Shown piece by piece: positions 24,601 through 33,900 of a stretch of DNA of 64,000 bases. The position numbers were made by a program, and so were the translations under genes. Every line of letters begins with the position of its first letter. Within the stretch, counting starts at the first letter, position 1. This DNA comes from Branchinecta lynchi (taxonomy: Eukaryota; Arthropoda; Branchiopoda; Anostraca; Branchinectidae): the NCBI GenBank assembly GCA_023053575.1, contig JAKZAP010000001.1, positions 18,680,533-18,744,532 on the forward strand. The letters run 5' to 3'. Under the pieces are notes generated by a model, which did not search any database, had not been told where the DNA came from, and saw only the letters and a list, made by a program, of their open reading frames with translations.

Positions 24601-26441
24601 AAAATCTCTACCATGTCAACTAGCCAATCGAACAGCAAAAACAGCAACCGCGTCTAAAACGAAATCTCAGCACAACTTTAATCTCAGACAACTACGAAGA
24701 AACTCATACGAACATACGCAGAAACTCATCGAAAGCAAAAAAATACTTGTCAAGAGGACCGCAATATCGTTAGATAAAATTAGCTGACGTATTCATATAA
24801 CGCAGTCATGATTTGCAGTCAGCCTGGGCTGAAGGAATATTTATGCCAAGACACTGTTTCATAAATAATCATAATTACTTGTTTTATTTTGTATAGCTTT
24901 TTTCAATCTAAGAGTATACAACTGTATACAACGTTATATGGCCTATATTTTTTGTTCAAATGGTAAGATATTTTGTTAAGTCTGATACTTTTTCTCTCGA
25001 GTACATATCTGGTTCCCAAGCAACGCAAGATAAAACAAGAGCTGGAGGTTCATATGGCACTTGCAAGACTTGGTAAATAAGAATGACGATGGACCCTTGG
25101 ACATCACGAGATTGTATCGTTTGGTAAAAAAAAAAAAAAAAAATTCTGCAATCATAACCAAATACCCTTGCGGCAAAAATGATCATGGGCTCGGTAGGTT
25201 TTGCTTAAAAGTATTTTTTATTTTATTTTGCGGTTAAGATGAGTATTTTAAGGGATGGTCGGATCTGGGAAGTGACAATTTCTAAGCCAATCTTGTGAAG
25301 TCTCTAAACTTCAAGCCAAATTTCATCGTCCTAGCACATCTGGAAGTAGCCTACCTTAAAATGCTATCACCGGAATTCAAGACCCCCCTCCAACTCCCCC
25401 AGAGTGACCGAATTCGGTCCGGTTCTATCACTGATATATCTAGGGCTTACGCTTGTTCTTCCCACCAAGTCTTGTCCCAATCCTTATATTCCTGTCGTGT
25501 CACAAAGTCCCCCCCCCCCCCCCCCCCCCCCACACACTAATCGGATCCTGTCCGCACTTGAAATGGGACATCTGTGACACGAGGTGTTTCCAAATATCAA
25601 GTTTCATTATGACCCGATTCCCCGTTCAAAAGTTTTAAATACGTCAATATTCCAGATTCCCCCTCCTCCACTCTCCCCACGGTAGTCGGACCGGGAAGTG
25701 ACTATTTCCAAGTTAGTTTGGTCGGGTCTCTAATATGCCTGCCAAGTTCCATCGTCCTAGCACATGTGTAAGCATCTAAAGTCAGGATCACCGGAATTCC
25801 CCCCCCCCCCCCTACAGTGCTCGGATCCGGTCCGGTCTTGTCAACCATTTATTTAGGGCTTGTGCTTGTTCTTCCCAGCAAGTTTCATCCCAATCCGGCC
25901 ACGCTGAAAATTTCACACGATTTCCGGTTCCCCCCTCCAACTCCCCTCAAAGTCACCAGATCCATTCCGGACTTGAAGTGTGACATTTGAGACACGAAGT
26001 CTTTCCAAATATTAAGTTTCATTCCTCGTTCAAAAGTTGAAAATACATCAATATTCCAGATTCCCCCTCCCTCCACTCCCCGCATGGTGGTTGAATCGGG
26101 GAAGTGACTATTTCCAAGTTAGTTTGGTAGGGTCCCTAATATGCCTGCCAAGTTTCATCGTCCTAGCACATCTGGAATTACCCTAACTCGAGATGAGTGG
26201 CCTGACAGACCGACCGACAGACCGAAAAGTGATCGGTGTATTGCACTTGAGCGGAGCTGCAAATGCCATAAAAAGAACAAAAAACTACTCACCCTGTCGG
26301 CGGTGCTCGATGTAAGACGTCCGGCTGAAATTGCTGCCTGTGCGCAGGAATTTCAGCTCCTCTTACATACTGAATAAGGTAGCAATAGAAGTATACGAAA
26401 ATCACGAAGAAAACGGACGTGTACCACGAAGCTACCTTCAT
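6555..26441 (-). CDS. Secreted M14 zinc carboxypeptidase, N/E (CPM/CPD-like) subfamily
   Basis: Eleven exons: 26441-26293, 23319-23168, 16334-16201, 14827-14691, 13385-13198, 12480-12304, 10534-10416, 8360-8268, 7297-7214, 6826-6731 and, tentatively, 6665-6555. They join in phase to 443 codons plus 36 from the last exon. The enzyme class removes C-terminal Arg/Lys from peptides outside the cell or in the secretory path. Residues 7-25 are a hydrophobic signal peptide. Zinc ligands are H130 and E133 (HGNE) and H237 (SLHGGALV); LNRNFPD at 199-205 and MNPDGFE at 172-178 bind substrate; the catalytic Glu is E331 (VTMELSCC). A transthyretin-like domain follows at about 360-440, as in CPM, CPD, CPN and CPE. 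443 residues matches human CPM length, but no GPI signal or membrane segment is seen at the end, so it is likely soluble or the true end differs. Intron 2 has a GC donor. There is only one catalytic domain, unlike CPD. Confidence 0.92.
6731..6826 (-). CDS. Carboxypeptidase exon 10
   Basis: 96 nt, residues 412-443. Encodes [15 protein letters not shown]...[11 protein letters not shown], the last strands of the transthyretin-like domain. Donor GCC/GTAAGT, phase 0. Confidence 0.85.
7214..7297 (-). CDS. Carboxypeptidase exon 9
   Basis: 84 nt, residues 384-411. Encodes [19 protein letters not shown], the central strand pair of the transthyretin-like domain (consensus T...GEYWRLLLPGxYxL). Phase 0. 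Confidence 0.92.
7534..8044. mobile_element. Inverted-repeat DNA element with repeated GTGGCTCGACTGTG motif
   Basis: Ends CTAGAGGCGTTTTTCC and GGAAAAACGCCTTAGG are inverted copies. Inside, GTGGCTCGACTGTG and its variants occur several times. Lies in carboxypeptidase intron 8. Confidence 0.6.
8268..8360 (-). CDS. Carboxypeptidase exon 8 (start of transthyretin-like domain)
   Basis: 93 nt, residues 353-383. Encodes [19 protein letters not shown], matching the linker into the transthyretin-like beta domain. Phase 0 on both sides. Confidence 0.9.
8858..9230 (+). mobile_element. LINE 3' end, TACTCCGC family, copy 1
   Basis: Resembles the end of the LINE at 31.3-32.4 kb (VLRKKEI...RSCYFKYAK region). 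The 3' UTR TTTACTCCGC...GGCGGGTTA.AAATAA ends in (CTTA)n. Confidence 0.7.
9231..10415. other. Carboxypeptidase intron 7 sequence without recognisable genes
   Basis: Only short ORFs. A segment at 9,825-9,915 (GGTTCAGGTTCTTTAATTT ... CCGGCAGGGAT) repeats one at 8,450-8,545, so both are pieces of one dispersed repeat. Confidence 0.45.
10416..10534 (-). CDS. Carboxypeptidase exon 7 (catalytic Glu)
   Basis: 119 nt, residues 313-352. Encodes [20 protein letters not shown] then SCCKYP, with catalytic E331. Donor GTAAGT, phase 0. Confidence 0.96.
11260..11610. repeat. Dispersed repeat shared with 58,300-58,640
   Basis: Shared blocks include CACA(T)TTCGTTACCT and ACCAAAGAC(G/A)GA(G/A)GTTCT with TTGTTCTTGGTA nearby, same orientation in both places. 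Confidence 0.5.
11700..12233. mobile_element. Inverted-repeat element with ~85-bp arms
   Basis: Arms at 11,700-11,784 and 12,148-12,233 are inverted copies, including CTTGATCAGCTAATTATCCC and GATGATGTGCGAGGGATAAA. An A tract precedes the left arm. Lies in carboxypeptidase intron 6. Confidence 0.8.
12304..12480 (-). CDS. Carboxypeptidase exon 6
   Basis: 177 nt, residues 254-312. Encodes [17 protein letters not shown] and [16 protein letters not shown], typical of the N/E subfamily. Donor CG/GTAAGA, phase 1. Confidence 0.95.
12550..13008. mobile_element. MITE with GTTTAACTGAAAAG inverted ends, copy 1
   Basis: AAAGTTCAACTGAAAAGCC at the left matches inverted CTTTTCGGTTAAACTTT at the right. Full relatives are at 29,769-30,367 and 54,675-55,134, a half copy at 33,512-33,608. 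Confidence 0.75.
13198..13385 (-). CDS. Carboxypeptidase exon 5 (third zinc ligand)
   Basis: 188 nt. Encodes [12 protein letters not shown] and [18 protein letters not shown] with zinc ligand H237. Donor AAG/GTAATT, phase 1. Confidence 0.96.
13480..13760 (+). mobile_element. LINE reverse-transcriptase C-terminal fragment, frameshifted
   Basis: Two frames together encode [12 protein letters not shown] and [14 protein letters not shown], matching [13 protein letters not shown] and [14 protein letters not shown] in the LINE at 31.3 kb. It abuts carboxypeptidase exon 5 on the other strand. Confidence 0.75.
13761..14690. other. Carboxypeptidase intron 4, unexplained content
   Basis: Contains a plus-strand ORF (13,900-14,109) with balanced composition but no known motif, and at 14,095-14,240 a cluster of AAGGAATTCCGGTC(G/T)AC repeats. 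Confidence 0.4.
14691..14827 (-). CDS. Carboxypeptidase exon 4
   Basis: 137 nt, residues 146-190. Encodes [19 protein letters not shown], the conserved NTRxHxxPxMNPDGFE block. Donor AG/GTAGGC, phase 2. Confidence 0.95.
15150..15800. repeat. Inverted repeat flanking the MITE at 15,376
   Basis: ATGCGCATCCTTGTATTTTC on the minus strand near 15,190 resembles CAGCGCATCCTTATCTTATC near 15,745 on the plus strand, with further matches on both sides (TTACATCCCAA, CTGACAGT). Confidence 0.6.
15376..15684. mobile_element. hAT-like MITE, CAGGGGCGT family, copy 1
   Basis: Begins CAGAGGCGTTACTAGCC and ends AGTCGTGACGCCCCTG. Flanked by ATATAAT on both sides. Inside are many ATCGACT/AACGACT(G)TTTTT variants and a long G run meeting a C run. 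Carboxypeptidase intron 3. Confidence 0.8.
16060..16125 (+). repeat. LINE 3' tail with GGCGAAAGCC hairpin
   Basis: AGAGGCGAAAGCCTTTTTACTGC followed by TTATATTATTATTATT. Same tail at 24,480-24,535 (-) and 33,469-33,515 (+). Confidence 0.6.
16201..16334 (-). CDS. Carboxypeptidase exon 3 (HGNE zinc site)
   Basis: 134 nt. Encodes RDLWVLAIS and [18 protein letters not shown] with zinc ligands H130 and E133. Donor CAG/GTAACC, phase 0. Confidence 0.95.
17031..17720. mobile_element. Inverted-repeat element, GTTGCGTTTTTGC family, copy 2 (nested in hAT)
   Basis: Ends AATTGCGTTTTTGCTGATACC and GGTATCAGCAAAAACGCAACT, flanked by 3-bp CAT on both sides. Its middle is interrupted by the 276-bp element at 17,309. 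Confidence 0.85.
17309..17584. mobile_element. 276-bp MITE, AGCCTCGTTTTTGTTGCA ends, copy 1 (nested twice)
   Basis: Ends AACCTCGTTTTTGTTGCAAT and GCATGCAACAAAAACGAGGCT, flanked by CTG duplications. Internal GACTTG...CAAGTC hairpin (CACGGACTTG/CAAGTCCGTG). Confidence 0.9.
17740..17900. repeat. Dispersed repeat shared with 27,095-27,235
   Basis: CCGTCTGT(T)...GCATAACTCT, then TTCAAACTTGG and a C-rich GGACCCC region, are the same order of motifs as at 27,095-27,235. Confidence 0.5.
18033..18205. mobile_element. Palindromic MITE, CACTGTAAAA family, copy 2
   Basis: CACTGTAAAAAGTTTCTCTGA at the left and GTTTTACAATGT at the right, each next to TA. Nested in the hAT-like element. Confidence 0.75.
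18450..18624. mobile_element. Palindromic MITE, CACTGTAAAA family, copy 3
   Basis: CATTTTACAAAGTTTCTCCGA at the left, TTTTTTTACAGTG at the right, next to TA. Nested in the hAT-like element. Confidence 0.75.
19325..19850 (-). mobile_element. LINE reverse-transcriptase C-terminal end
   Basis: Minus-strand ORF encodes [20 protein letters not shown] then [14 protein letters not shown] and L.VRRNTL, the conserved C-terminal region of CR1/Jockey-type elements. The 3' tail is (ATTG)n at 19,325-19,345. Confidence 0.85.
20095..20690. repeat. Long fold-back: two ~280-bp inverted arms
   Basis: TAGAGAGATTGCACC at 20,107 is answered by GGTGCAATCTCTCTA at ~20,668, and the match continues through GAGTTTCCATGGAAGTAAGAG/CTCTTACTTCCATGGAAACTC to the short loop near 20,395. 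Carboxypeptidase intron 2. Confidence 0.9.
21830..23012. mobile_element. 1.2-kb element with ATGGCACTTGC inverted ends, copy 1
   Basis: Left ATGGCACTTGC, right GCAAGTGCCAT. The inside repeats one text several times: CCAAATATCAAGTTTCAT, CCTAGCACATCTGGAAG and C-rich tracts. No ORF of note. Confidence 0.75.
23168..23319 (-). CDS. Carboxypeptidase exon 2
   Basis: 152 nt. Encodes [14 protein letters not shown] and [13 protein letters not shown], the start of the M14 domain. Donor is AAG/GCAAGT, a GC-AG intron; the next exon completes the Gly codon in frame. Confidence 0.92.
23624..23935. mobile_element. Inverted-repeat MITE, CGATGAAAAAT ends
   Basis: CGATGAAAAATCTG at ~23,630 and CAAATTTTTCATCG at ~23,920, with repeated TGCTACTA/TAGTA motifs between. 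Carboxypeptidase intron 1. Confidence 0.65.
23950..24420. repeat. Dispersed repeat, unoccupied relative of 350-1,160
   Basis: Follows the sequence at 350-700 and 1,047-1,160 but lacks the 344-bp element, passing directly from GCGCTAACAA to ATAATCGCTAG. Confidence 0.6.
24480..24540 (-). repeat. LINE 3' tail with GGCTTTCGCC hairpin
   Basis: Minus-strand copy of the AGGCGAAAGCCTT tail followed by (ATT)n. Confidence 0.6.
25054..26269. mobile_element. 1.2-kb element with ATGGCACTTGC inverted ends, copy 2
   Basis: Left ATGGCACTTGC, right GCAAATGCCAT; same internal text as copy 1. Contains a 25+ C run. It ends only 24 bp from carboxypeptidase exon 1. Confidence 0.75.
26293..26441 (-). CDS. Carboxypeptidase exon 1 (signal peptide)
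   Basis: 149 nt from ATG ([15 protein letters not shown]...). The frame is also open upstream but without an ATG. Donor GG/GTGAGT, phase 2. Confidence 0.8.
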
Positions 26442-26599
26442 TTTTGAGACTGCTTGCAGGACGAATCCTACTCTAGAAACCAAGATTAATTAAATACAGA
26501 TACAGACGGATTTTCGATATTCTACATACATAGCCTAATCTACTTGGCGCTAATCCGTCCATATTGAAGTCGCCCACCAAAAATGTAAATACACTATCT

Positions 26600-28640
26600 C
26601 TTGTTGATCGGACTCCGAATGCCAACTTCTGCTGGGGAAAAAAATTCCACGGATTTCTGCACTTTTAATGGAGCCTGACAAATCTCGGCTTTTCTGTACG
26701 GAATTGGTGACGATGCCGAAAATACTGTCAGGAATTTCAGTCCGAGATCGACCAACTCTGATCGTCTGTTTTGTTTTTGCCTTCTACTGACGATCAGAGT
26801 CGGGTGCTTACGAACTGAAATCCCTGCCCGAATTTCCACTGCCATCCTCAATTCCATGCGGAAAAGTTGAGATTTTTCAGCTTAATGATGAAAGTTCGGA
26901 AAACCCGGCCGGGGAGTCCGAATCGGATGTTAGCACTCCCAGTAGCGCAAATATGGCAAAAAAAAAAAAAAAAGGTCCAGGTAATTCGTAACGTATTCTA
27001 CAAAGAAGAAAGATTATGCAAACATAACAATCCTGATTAGCAATCCAGGGATCCCAAAACGTAAGTGGAGGGATACCTATGACATCGCAAAAGTTGTCCG
27101 TCTGTTAGCACGATAACTCTCCAAGGGGTTGGGATATTTTGATCAAACTTGGGGCAGCCAAATTGTACAAAGAATAACACGCACACTTTCATCCTAAGTG
27201 CCCCTCCCCTTACGGACCCCTAGAAAATTGGGTCCTTTCTTCCGTTTTCAGTAAAAAACTTGTTGCCTTGAAATTGGGCAAAATGCTTTGAAATCGATTT
27301 TTGCCGCAAGTACAATTTTCTGTGACCAATTTTCCCAGTTGTGAATCGTTGTGAACCTGTGACAAATCGCAGAATCCTTCGAACAGGGGCAACACTGCTA
27401 GATAGATCCACGAGTGCTTGGCAACCATCTCACAAAACATAGTCATACAAATTTAGGTCAGCAGTCCAAATTAAATAACTGTAGATGCGAAACTGGATCT
27501 AAAAATTTTTCCAGAGAATACTCAACTTGAACTGAAAGTTTTAATGGAAACATGGAACAATTTTTATGGAAATCTGGGACACAAAACATACTGTACACTC
27601 AACTCAAAGATTGACTTACTTCTCGACAAACTTTTCCTCTTCCTTTCACTTGGTACCAGTTTCAAGACTAGATGACTGGATCAGCAAAAATGACGTAGCC
27701 GAGGCTGCCCGTTCAGATACCCATACCCGTTGACACGTAGCGGTACGAGACGCTCTGCTACTTCGTTATAAGCCTGATGATTCGGCGTACCGTGACACCA
27801 TTATGAAACAGTTTACGTTCTACAAATTTTTAAGGTAAAGCAATTACCGTTGCGTACAGATGGCGGTATATTTCAAAATGGCATCCAATTTATCATTTGT
27901 TATGGGTACATTGTAATGTACCTCTGAAGTGGAAAGGTACAGGAACAACTAGAAACAAAACATCTTTCGGTATTCAGAGATGATTTTGAAAGCGGGTTCT
28001 CCAGTGCCAAATTATGGCGAACAGTAACCGTCGCCACAACAGCTCGAAACCATTCATCTTAGCGACTCAGGAATACTCAGGATTAAAGCGACGTGAACAC
28101 ACAGTACGATAAGATTTTGAGTGCGAAAAGTCAGCATTAACGTCGGAAGTAAGATTGACAAACCTGACAGAGCTGGGACAGAGAACAGTTGGGTAAATAG
28201 AGCACACATGAGACAGAGGCATTTTAAAAGTTTTAAACTTGGCTAGACCTAAGAGGAATCGAAAATAGCAAACAAAACTTGGTTAAAGGTATATCAAGAA
28301 GTAAAGTGCCATTGTTTACTTTATGCTAGCGCATCTAACGGCCAAAACAGAACTATTATATGAAGAGCGTATGGGGAAACCTGCATGCGACACGCCGCCA
28401 ATTTTGGAGCGAAGGAGGAAATTCGCATCCTAGTGCGAAAATTCGACGCTGCGTCCACATCCCTTTACTGGAGTGGTGGTAATTACCTGTTCATCATGAT
28501 CTTTCAAGGATGGTGGATGGAGGTTTATGATTTTACGTATTTCCAATATCTTCCTACGTAATGGAATTCATACAGGGGACTTTAACCAAGACAATAAACC
28601 CAAACTAATTCTGAATTACATTTGGAAGTCTCAGTCCGTA
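26600..28640. other. Intergenic region upstream of the carboxypeptidase
   Basis: Holds short inverted copies of CAGAGT(T)GG/CTCTGATCG around 26,750-26,810 and the dispersed repeat at 27,095-27,235. From 27,440 to 28,640 nothing is recognised. The carboxypeptidase promoter should be just above 26,441. Confidence 0.4.
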
Positions 28641-28649
28641 TCTGTCTCA

Positions 28650-28839
28650 TGGTGGGTTTAGACACTGCGTAAAATCCGAGCGTATTTTACGCATGTTTTG
28701 AGCTTGAAAACATTTCTAGCAATACGGACGTATTTGAGAAATCGGTCCGTTTTTGTATCCAAATACGTCAGTATTGCTAGAAATCTTTTCAAGCTAAAAA
28801 ATACGCTCGGATTTTACGCAGTATGTAAATGGACCATCA
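28650..28839. mobile_element. Hairpin MITE, GCGTAAAATCCGAGCG ends, copy 1
   Basis: CTGCGTAAAATCCGAGCGTA at the left is inverted as TACGCTCGGATTTTACGCAG at the right; inner arms GCTAGAAA..TTTCAAGC also pair, so nearly the whole 190 bp folds on itself. Confidence 0.85.
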
Positions 28840-28912
28840 GTCCGTGTACGACACAGCTTAATTATCTAGGTATACGAGGTTACTGACTCTTAAGGTAAAC
28901 AAAACTTTCAAT

Positions 28913-29130
28913 CGCGTGACATGGGAAGTGAACTGTTAAGATGAACTTGCCTCGATCGGGATCATTGTTTATGTAGCACGATTCTACCTGGCGGCTAGGT
29001 AGTGGTTTGCGAATAATGTTCACGAGACCGTCGGTGGCCCAGTGGTTTTAGCGTTGGCAACTGAAGCTGACGTCATGAGTTCAAATCCCACCCAAGGAGC
29101 ATTTTTGTCTTTCAGTTCACTATTTATAAA
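28913..29130 (+). repeat. tRNA-derived SINE, family A, copy 2
   Basis: Same head (GTGACATGG.AAGTGAACT) and tail (TTTTTGTCTTTCAGTTCACTA) as copy 1, but the tRNA-like middle has diverged (GTCGGTGGCCCAGTGGT). Confidence 0.7.
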
Positions 29131-29335
29131 AATCTATTTCTACCGAGTAACTAGGGGATCTCCGTACTTTAAATGGTTGGACCTACAAAGCAGACGGCAA
29201 ATAAGTTCGAACCGACTCTTTTTGTATGCTGTTTTCGTTCGTAAAAACATCTACCCCAACAAAGATCAGAGATATGGCTAGAATTCAACAAAACCAAATT
29301 TATTCATGATTTTTTTTTTCTTTTTTTTTTAACTT

Positions 29336-29632
29336 GGCGAGCCATGGCCAAATGGGTTAGCGCGCTTAGCGAAGGGTCGCTTGTTCGAGTCTCGGTGGTG
29401 CCTACCGTTTGGTTTAGGGCGAAGGTTAGTGGTGTTTCCCCGTAAGACAAGCAAAAAGTCCACCCAGCTTCAAATGGGTTCCCAGAGAAACCAAGGGAAA
29501 AGCACGGAAGCGTCAGATCATTTGCCTCTAACCACGCATGGCACTCCCGACCGAGTGCGGAGTATCAGGAGATCGGCACCTGCGCTACGCGAACCTTAAA
29601 TGGTTTGCATGCGAAAAATTTGTTTTTTTTCT
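29336..29632 (+). repeat. tRNA-derived SINE, family B
   Basis: Begins GCGAGCCATGGCCAAATGGG TTAGCGCGC (A box TGGCCAAATGGG) with B box TGTTCGAGTCTC, then a ~220-bp non-tRNA body ending in a T-rich stretch. Confidence 0.65.
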
Positions 29633-29768
29633 TTTTTGAGCCGTTTCACCCAATCTTCCTACTTCCACTTCTTCCATGCGTCTCAAGAATCGACTGGACC
29701 CCGCCCGGGTTGCTCCCGGTCAGAATAGTGATATAATCCGACCCGATACCAACTCGGCCGAGGTGTTT

Positions 29769-30367
29769 AAAGTTTAACTGAAAAGATCTTAGATAGGACA
29801 ATCTAGTTACCCATCACTTATTCACTTAAAGGAGCTTGAAAACCCGACAAAAATGCGTTACTTTGTTGCTCCGCTATTCACGAAAAATCGATTTTTAAAT
29901 AGTGGAATTTCCTTGTCTGATTTGTATGCTCTATGTGCTTGTACCTGTGTAGTATGCTTAGCCAAACCGATTTACGAAGAATAGGTGTTCATGCAGTGAG
30001 CTATCTTTCGTTAGCTGATCACTGGCCACTGAAACGCCGCGTATGTACTGAGATTCAATTTTTCTGCGTCATGGTAGAAATTTGCGTTGTGAGGAAGACC
30101 ATAGCTATTCTGAACGTCATTCTCGTGACAACTGAAGTTTGATTCCTTCCCCGACGTTGACCCAGAAGATTGACAGTCTGACGAGGACCATTGCTAAGAA
30201 GGGCGAAACATCACTGACGAAGAATCGTAGCTGACGTATCCGTTGTAAAAATTGTTTGAATATATGTTTCAAAGTCAGCTTGGGCTCAAAGAATATTTAC
30301 AATCCAAAAAATGCAGTGTATTCAGTTAAATGACTCAAAATAAGTTGGCTTTTCAGTTAAACTTTAA
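29769..30367. mobile_element. MITE with GTTTAACTGAAAAG inverted ends, copy 2, with insertion
   Basis: AAAGTTTAACTGAAAAG on the left and CTTTTCAGTTAAACTTT on the right. In reverse orientation to copy 1, and interrupted at ~30,150-30,300 by the hammerhead-like repeat. Confidence 0.75.
30170..30300. repeat. Penelope-like repeat with hammerhead-like core, copy 1
   Basis: CTGACGAGGACCATTGCTAAG then AAGGGCGAAAC, followed by CGTAGCTGACGTATCCGTTGT and AGTCAGCTTGGGCTCAA, blocks shared with copies 2-4. Confidence 0.55.
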
Positions 30368-30583
30368 GTAATAGGGGGCAAAGAAGCCCGTGAGAACCCC
30401 TTCCTTCCATTCCCTCCCCGTATTTATCACCGTCCTTGGCATCCATTTCCTCCCCATTTTTTCGTAATACCCATACCCAAAACATTCCAATCGGCAAAGC
30501 TTGCCTTCGCATACAATAGCAGACTATCCAAACCATATATTCCATGTAAAAAAACAACAACAACAAAATCCGTCGGAAGTGCA

Positions 30584-30998
30584 TTACTCGGACTTCATTT
30601 TCTTCATCACAAACATCTGTCTCAGTAAAATACACCATGAATAAATAACACCAAATGCACAATACACCGACATCAGCAATAAAGGCAAGAAGGGCATACG
30701 GTCGTGAAGACCCGTAAATTTATGCAAAAAAACTTCATGTAACGAAACGGGCAATAGACCAGCTAAATATATCATTTCTAACTTGCTCAAAATTGATTTT
30801 AAAAATTCTCCAGTATTTTCTGATCTGGAATGGACTATAGAAAGGCACGAAACTGAAAAGGTGGAATAAAATGCAACGAGGAAAAGTTTGAGCACGGACT
30901 CGAAGGGAGTAAAGAGGAGGGGAAATAGGGAGATGTGACCTGTGATGCTCAACAGCAAAAATGGACGGATGAACTGTTGGTCCTTCACCGCAAGCACT
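30584..30998 (-). CDS. ALG8: ALG8 exon 9 and stop
   Basis: 415 nt with TAA at 30586-30584. Encodes the last transmembrane helices, including [13 protein letters not shown] and [19 protein letters not shown], and a basic tail MKKMKSE with a KKxx-like lysine cluster. Confidence 0.95.
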
Positions 30999-33900
30999 CT
31001 GAAATGGAAAGAAGCTATGGTAACTGTTAAGCTCATATAGAAGATTCCACTTGCAATGACACACAATTCTTGGAGAAACAAACCGATCTGATCACGATAT
31101 ACTCCGTGAAGTTTTCAACGATATTGGATATCGATATCGAAAAAGTTATTTCGGACATTTCCATTTATTATTTTCTAATAATTGTGAATAATCTAGGTGT
31201 ATCTTTTCCAATTTATCTGTCCTTATAAAAGCCATTTTTTTAGACTAAGCGAAGAATCCTATATCTGATTTGTATCGCTTGATATAGGATATTTGATATT
31301 TGATAATGTTGTCCATTCTCAAGCTTTGTATTCGCTTGCTCGTTCTGGAGTCAATTCTTCTATTCTTTGCCTTTTAAAGTATTGGTACGCAAACTCCAGC
31401 ATTCGGGTAAAATGGCAGGGTCAGTTATCGGAAAATATTTCAGTGAACCATGGAGTTCGCCAAGGTGGAGTTTTGTCACCGTATATATTTAAGTCTGCGA
31501 TTTCTGATTGTTTGGATATTCTTCTTCCTGCATATTTGTTCAAGGAGATTTCGATCAGCTACATTGCGTATGCTGATGATATCCTCCTAGTCAGCCGTAC
31601 AAAATCCACTCTTTCTAAAAATATGAAAATTTTAGCAAACAAACTTTCAGACATCGGACTTGAGATAAATCTGTCAAAATGTGAATATCTTTGTTTCGGT
31701 CGCACAACAACCTCTGAGCGCTCTTCTGTTGCAATTGGTTCTTTTTCTATTTTTTCGTCTGAGTCGCTGAAATGGCTCGGGCTTACCTTCAAATCCACAT
31801 TATCTTTAACGTGCTCCTCTATTTTAAAATCAGTATCAAATTCCATTAGATTTGGTTACGGGCGTTTGGTCCCAAATAGAGGAAAATATTCACGCAAGGC
31901 GCTCGGAAAGTTGTATAGTGCTTTTTGCGGCCCATATATCCACAATTGTTCCGGAGTTTACCATATCCTAAGGAAAGAAGATGTTAAAAATTTGAGAAGT
32001 TGTTTTTTCAAGTATTGTAAATTTCTGATGTATCTTCCAAAATCTTTTCGTAATCGTAAATTGGTTTCGAATTTTAATGTTCAGGATAGTGTTAATACAC
32101 TTTTTCGTTCGCATTCAAATCTATTTTCCCTCCACAAACATCCTGCCCTCTCAGCCCATGAAATTATTAGCCAGTTTTTCATTCCTGAACCCGATTAATG
32201 TGCTTGTCACTGTGTACAAATTTTAAGTCTATTTAGTGTTTTTTTTTTTTTTTATATGAAAAGAATGTTGTCGTGTTTATTTACATTGTTTTGTTTAAGT
32301 GTTTTAATATGTATATTTTACTTTTGTATTTTATACTCCGCTGTTACGCAAAAAGCGGGTCATAAATAAATAAATAAAAATACATAGGCATTTAGAAAAT
32401 GAGATCAAGGTGCAGCTTAGGACTAAGAAGAGATAGATTACAATAATCAATCTATACAAAGTATAATTCTTTACTCATGGATCTTTTTCTTTAGGGAAAT
32501 ATTGGAGGTGGATTTAGCCGTACTTTCTTTTTTACTTTACAGTACGAGATAATTTGAGGCGTGCTCATGATTTTCAAGCTAGATTGGTAATCTTATTTTG
32601 GTATATTAAATTCTAACTTTGACGAAAACACGATTCATTTCCAAACTCATGTGTTATAAATTATTTTTAGAAGCGAATTATTATAAATATATATAAACAA
32701 TATATAAATAAATATATATAAATCATTTTTAGAAGCGAATTATTTTTTACAGCGCATTGACTGTTATGCATTTGTAGACAGTATGGTGTTCTATACTGTA
32801 CACGACTGTACTTGAACTTTGCAAAGAATGCACGGATGCAAATACAAGGGCAAAACGGGATTATAAAGAAACAACACTCACGTGAGGGGGAGCAGCGGGA
32901 GCAGGATCGCCTTCTCGTGTACGTGCCATCCAAACAAATAAGATGACAGGGAGCAACAAACCAAGCCCTCAATAAAGGCTTGAGGAGTCTTCCGCTTTGC
33001 CAAGGCGAACATGATAGGCTAAAATAAGAATCGATAACTAAAAAAAGAAAAAGCATTTTGCATCAAGATGAAGCGTCTCACAATGAATGCATTTGGGTAC
33101 CAGACGTACCAGATCTGCGCGATCTCCCCTACCAAGTGAGATTAGCCTTCCCGCCATTGCATACAGATTTTTTAGAGGAGACCTGATTGAAACATTCAAA
33201 TTAATCAAAGGAAGTTATGACAATTTTGAAGTGACTGATTTAGTAAGATTCAGCATTAACCGTCATCATCGGGGGCACGCGTACAAGCTTCCAAAATCAA
33301 GATTCCACAAGGACGTTTTTAAGTGGGGTTTTGGCAACAGAATTGTTGATCCTTGGAACAGCCTTACCGAAGATGCGGTTAATGCTGAATCGATCAATAG
33401 TTTTAAGTGCATTGTTGACGAGATTTTTAACTCTGATCAGTTCGACTACTCAAAATTTCTTAGAGTTATTTAGAGGCGAAAGCCTTTTCTCTTGCTTTGT
33501 ATTATTATTACTATTAACGCATTTCCAGCGGGTCTTCAAGCCACTTTACGTGAATAACTGATCGGTAACTATATTGTCCTATCCCAGCTCTTTTCGGTAA
33601 ACTTTAAGTTAAACAGTACAGTTTTGCGCTAAATGGTAAACTGAAAACTCAAAACTACACCAAAACCTACTTTGGCTGGCTGTGGCTGGTAGTTGACTTC
33701 TGCCATAGCAAGTGGATGAAATGGCACGAATTATTCAAAGTTAAATAACTGTTCAAAGAGCACGAACTATTCAAAGTTAAGAAGCTCTTCAAAGATGCAT
33801 ACCACTACTGTATCGTATCTAAAGAAGGAGACTATGAGCGTGTTCCACCCTACTTACCGTAGTTACTCCGCATGACGTCACGAATTCTGGCTTTTTGTCG

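Noticed and set aside
25505..25535. Long C run as a sign of misassembly
   Set aside because: Similar G/C runs occur in several families here at equivalent positions, so they are a property of the repeats, though run lengths may be inexact.
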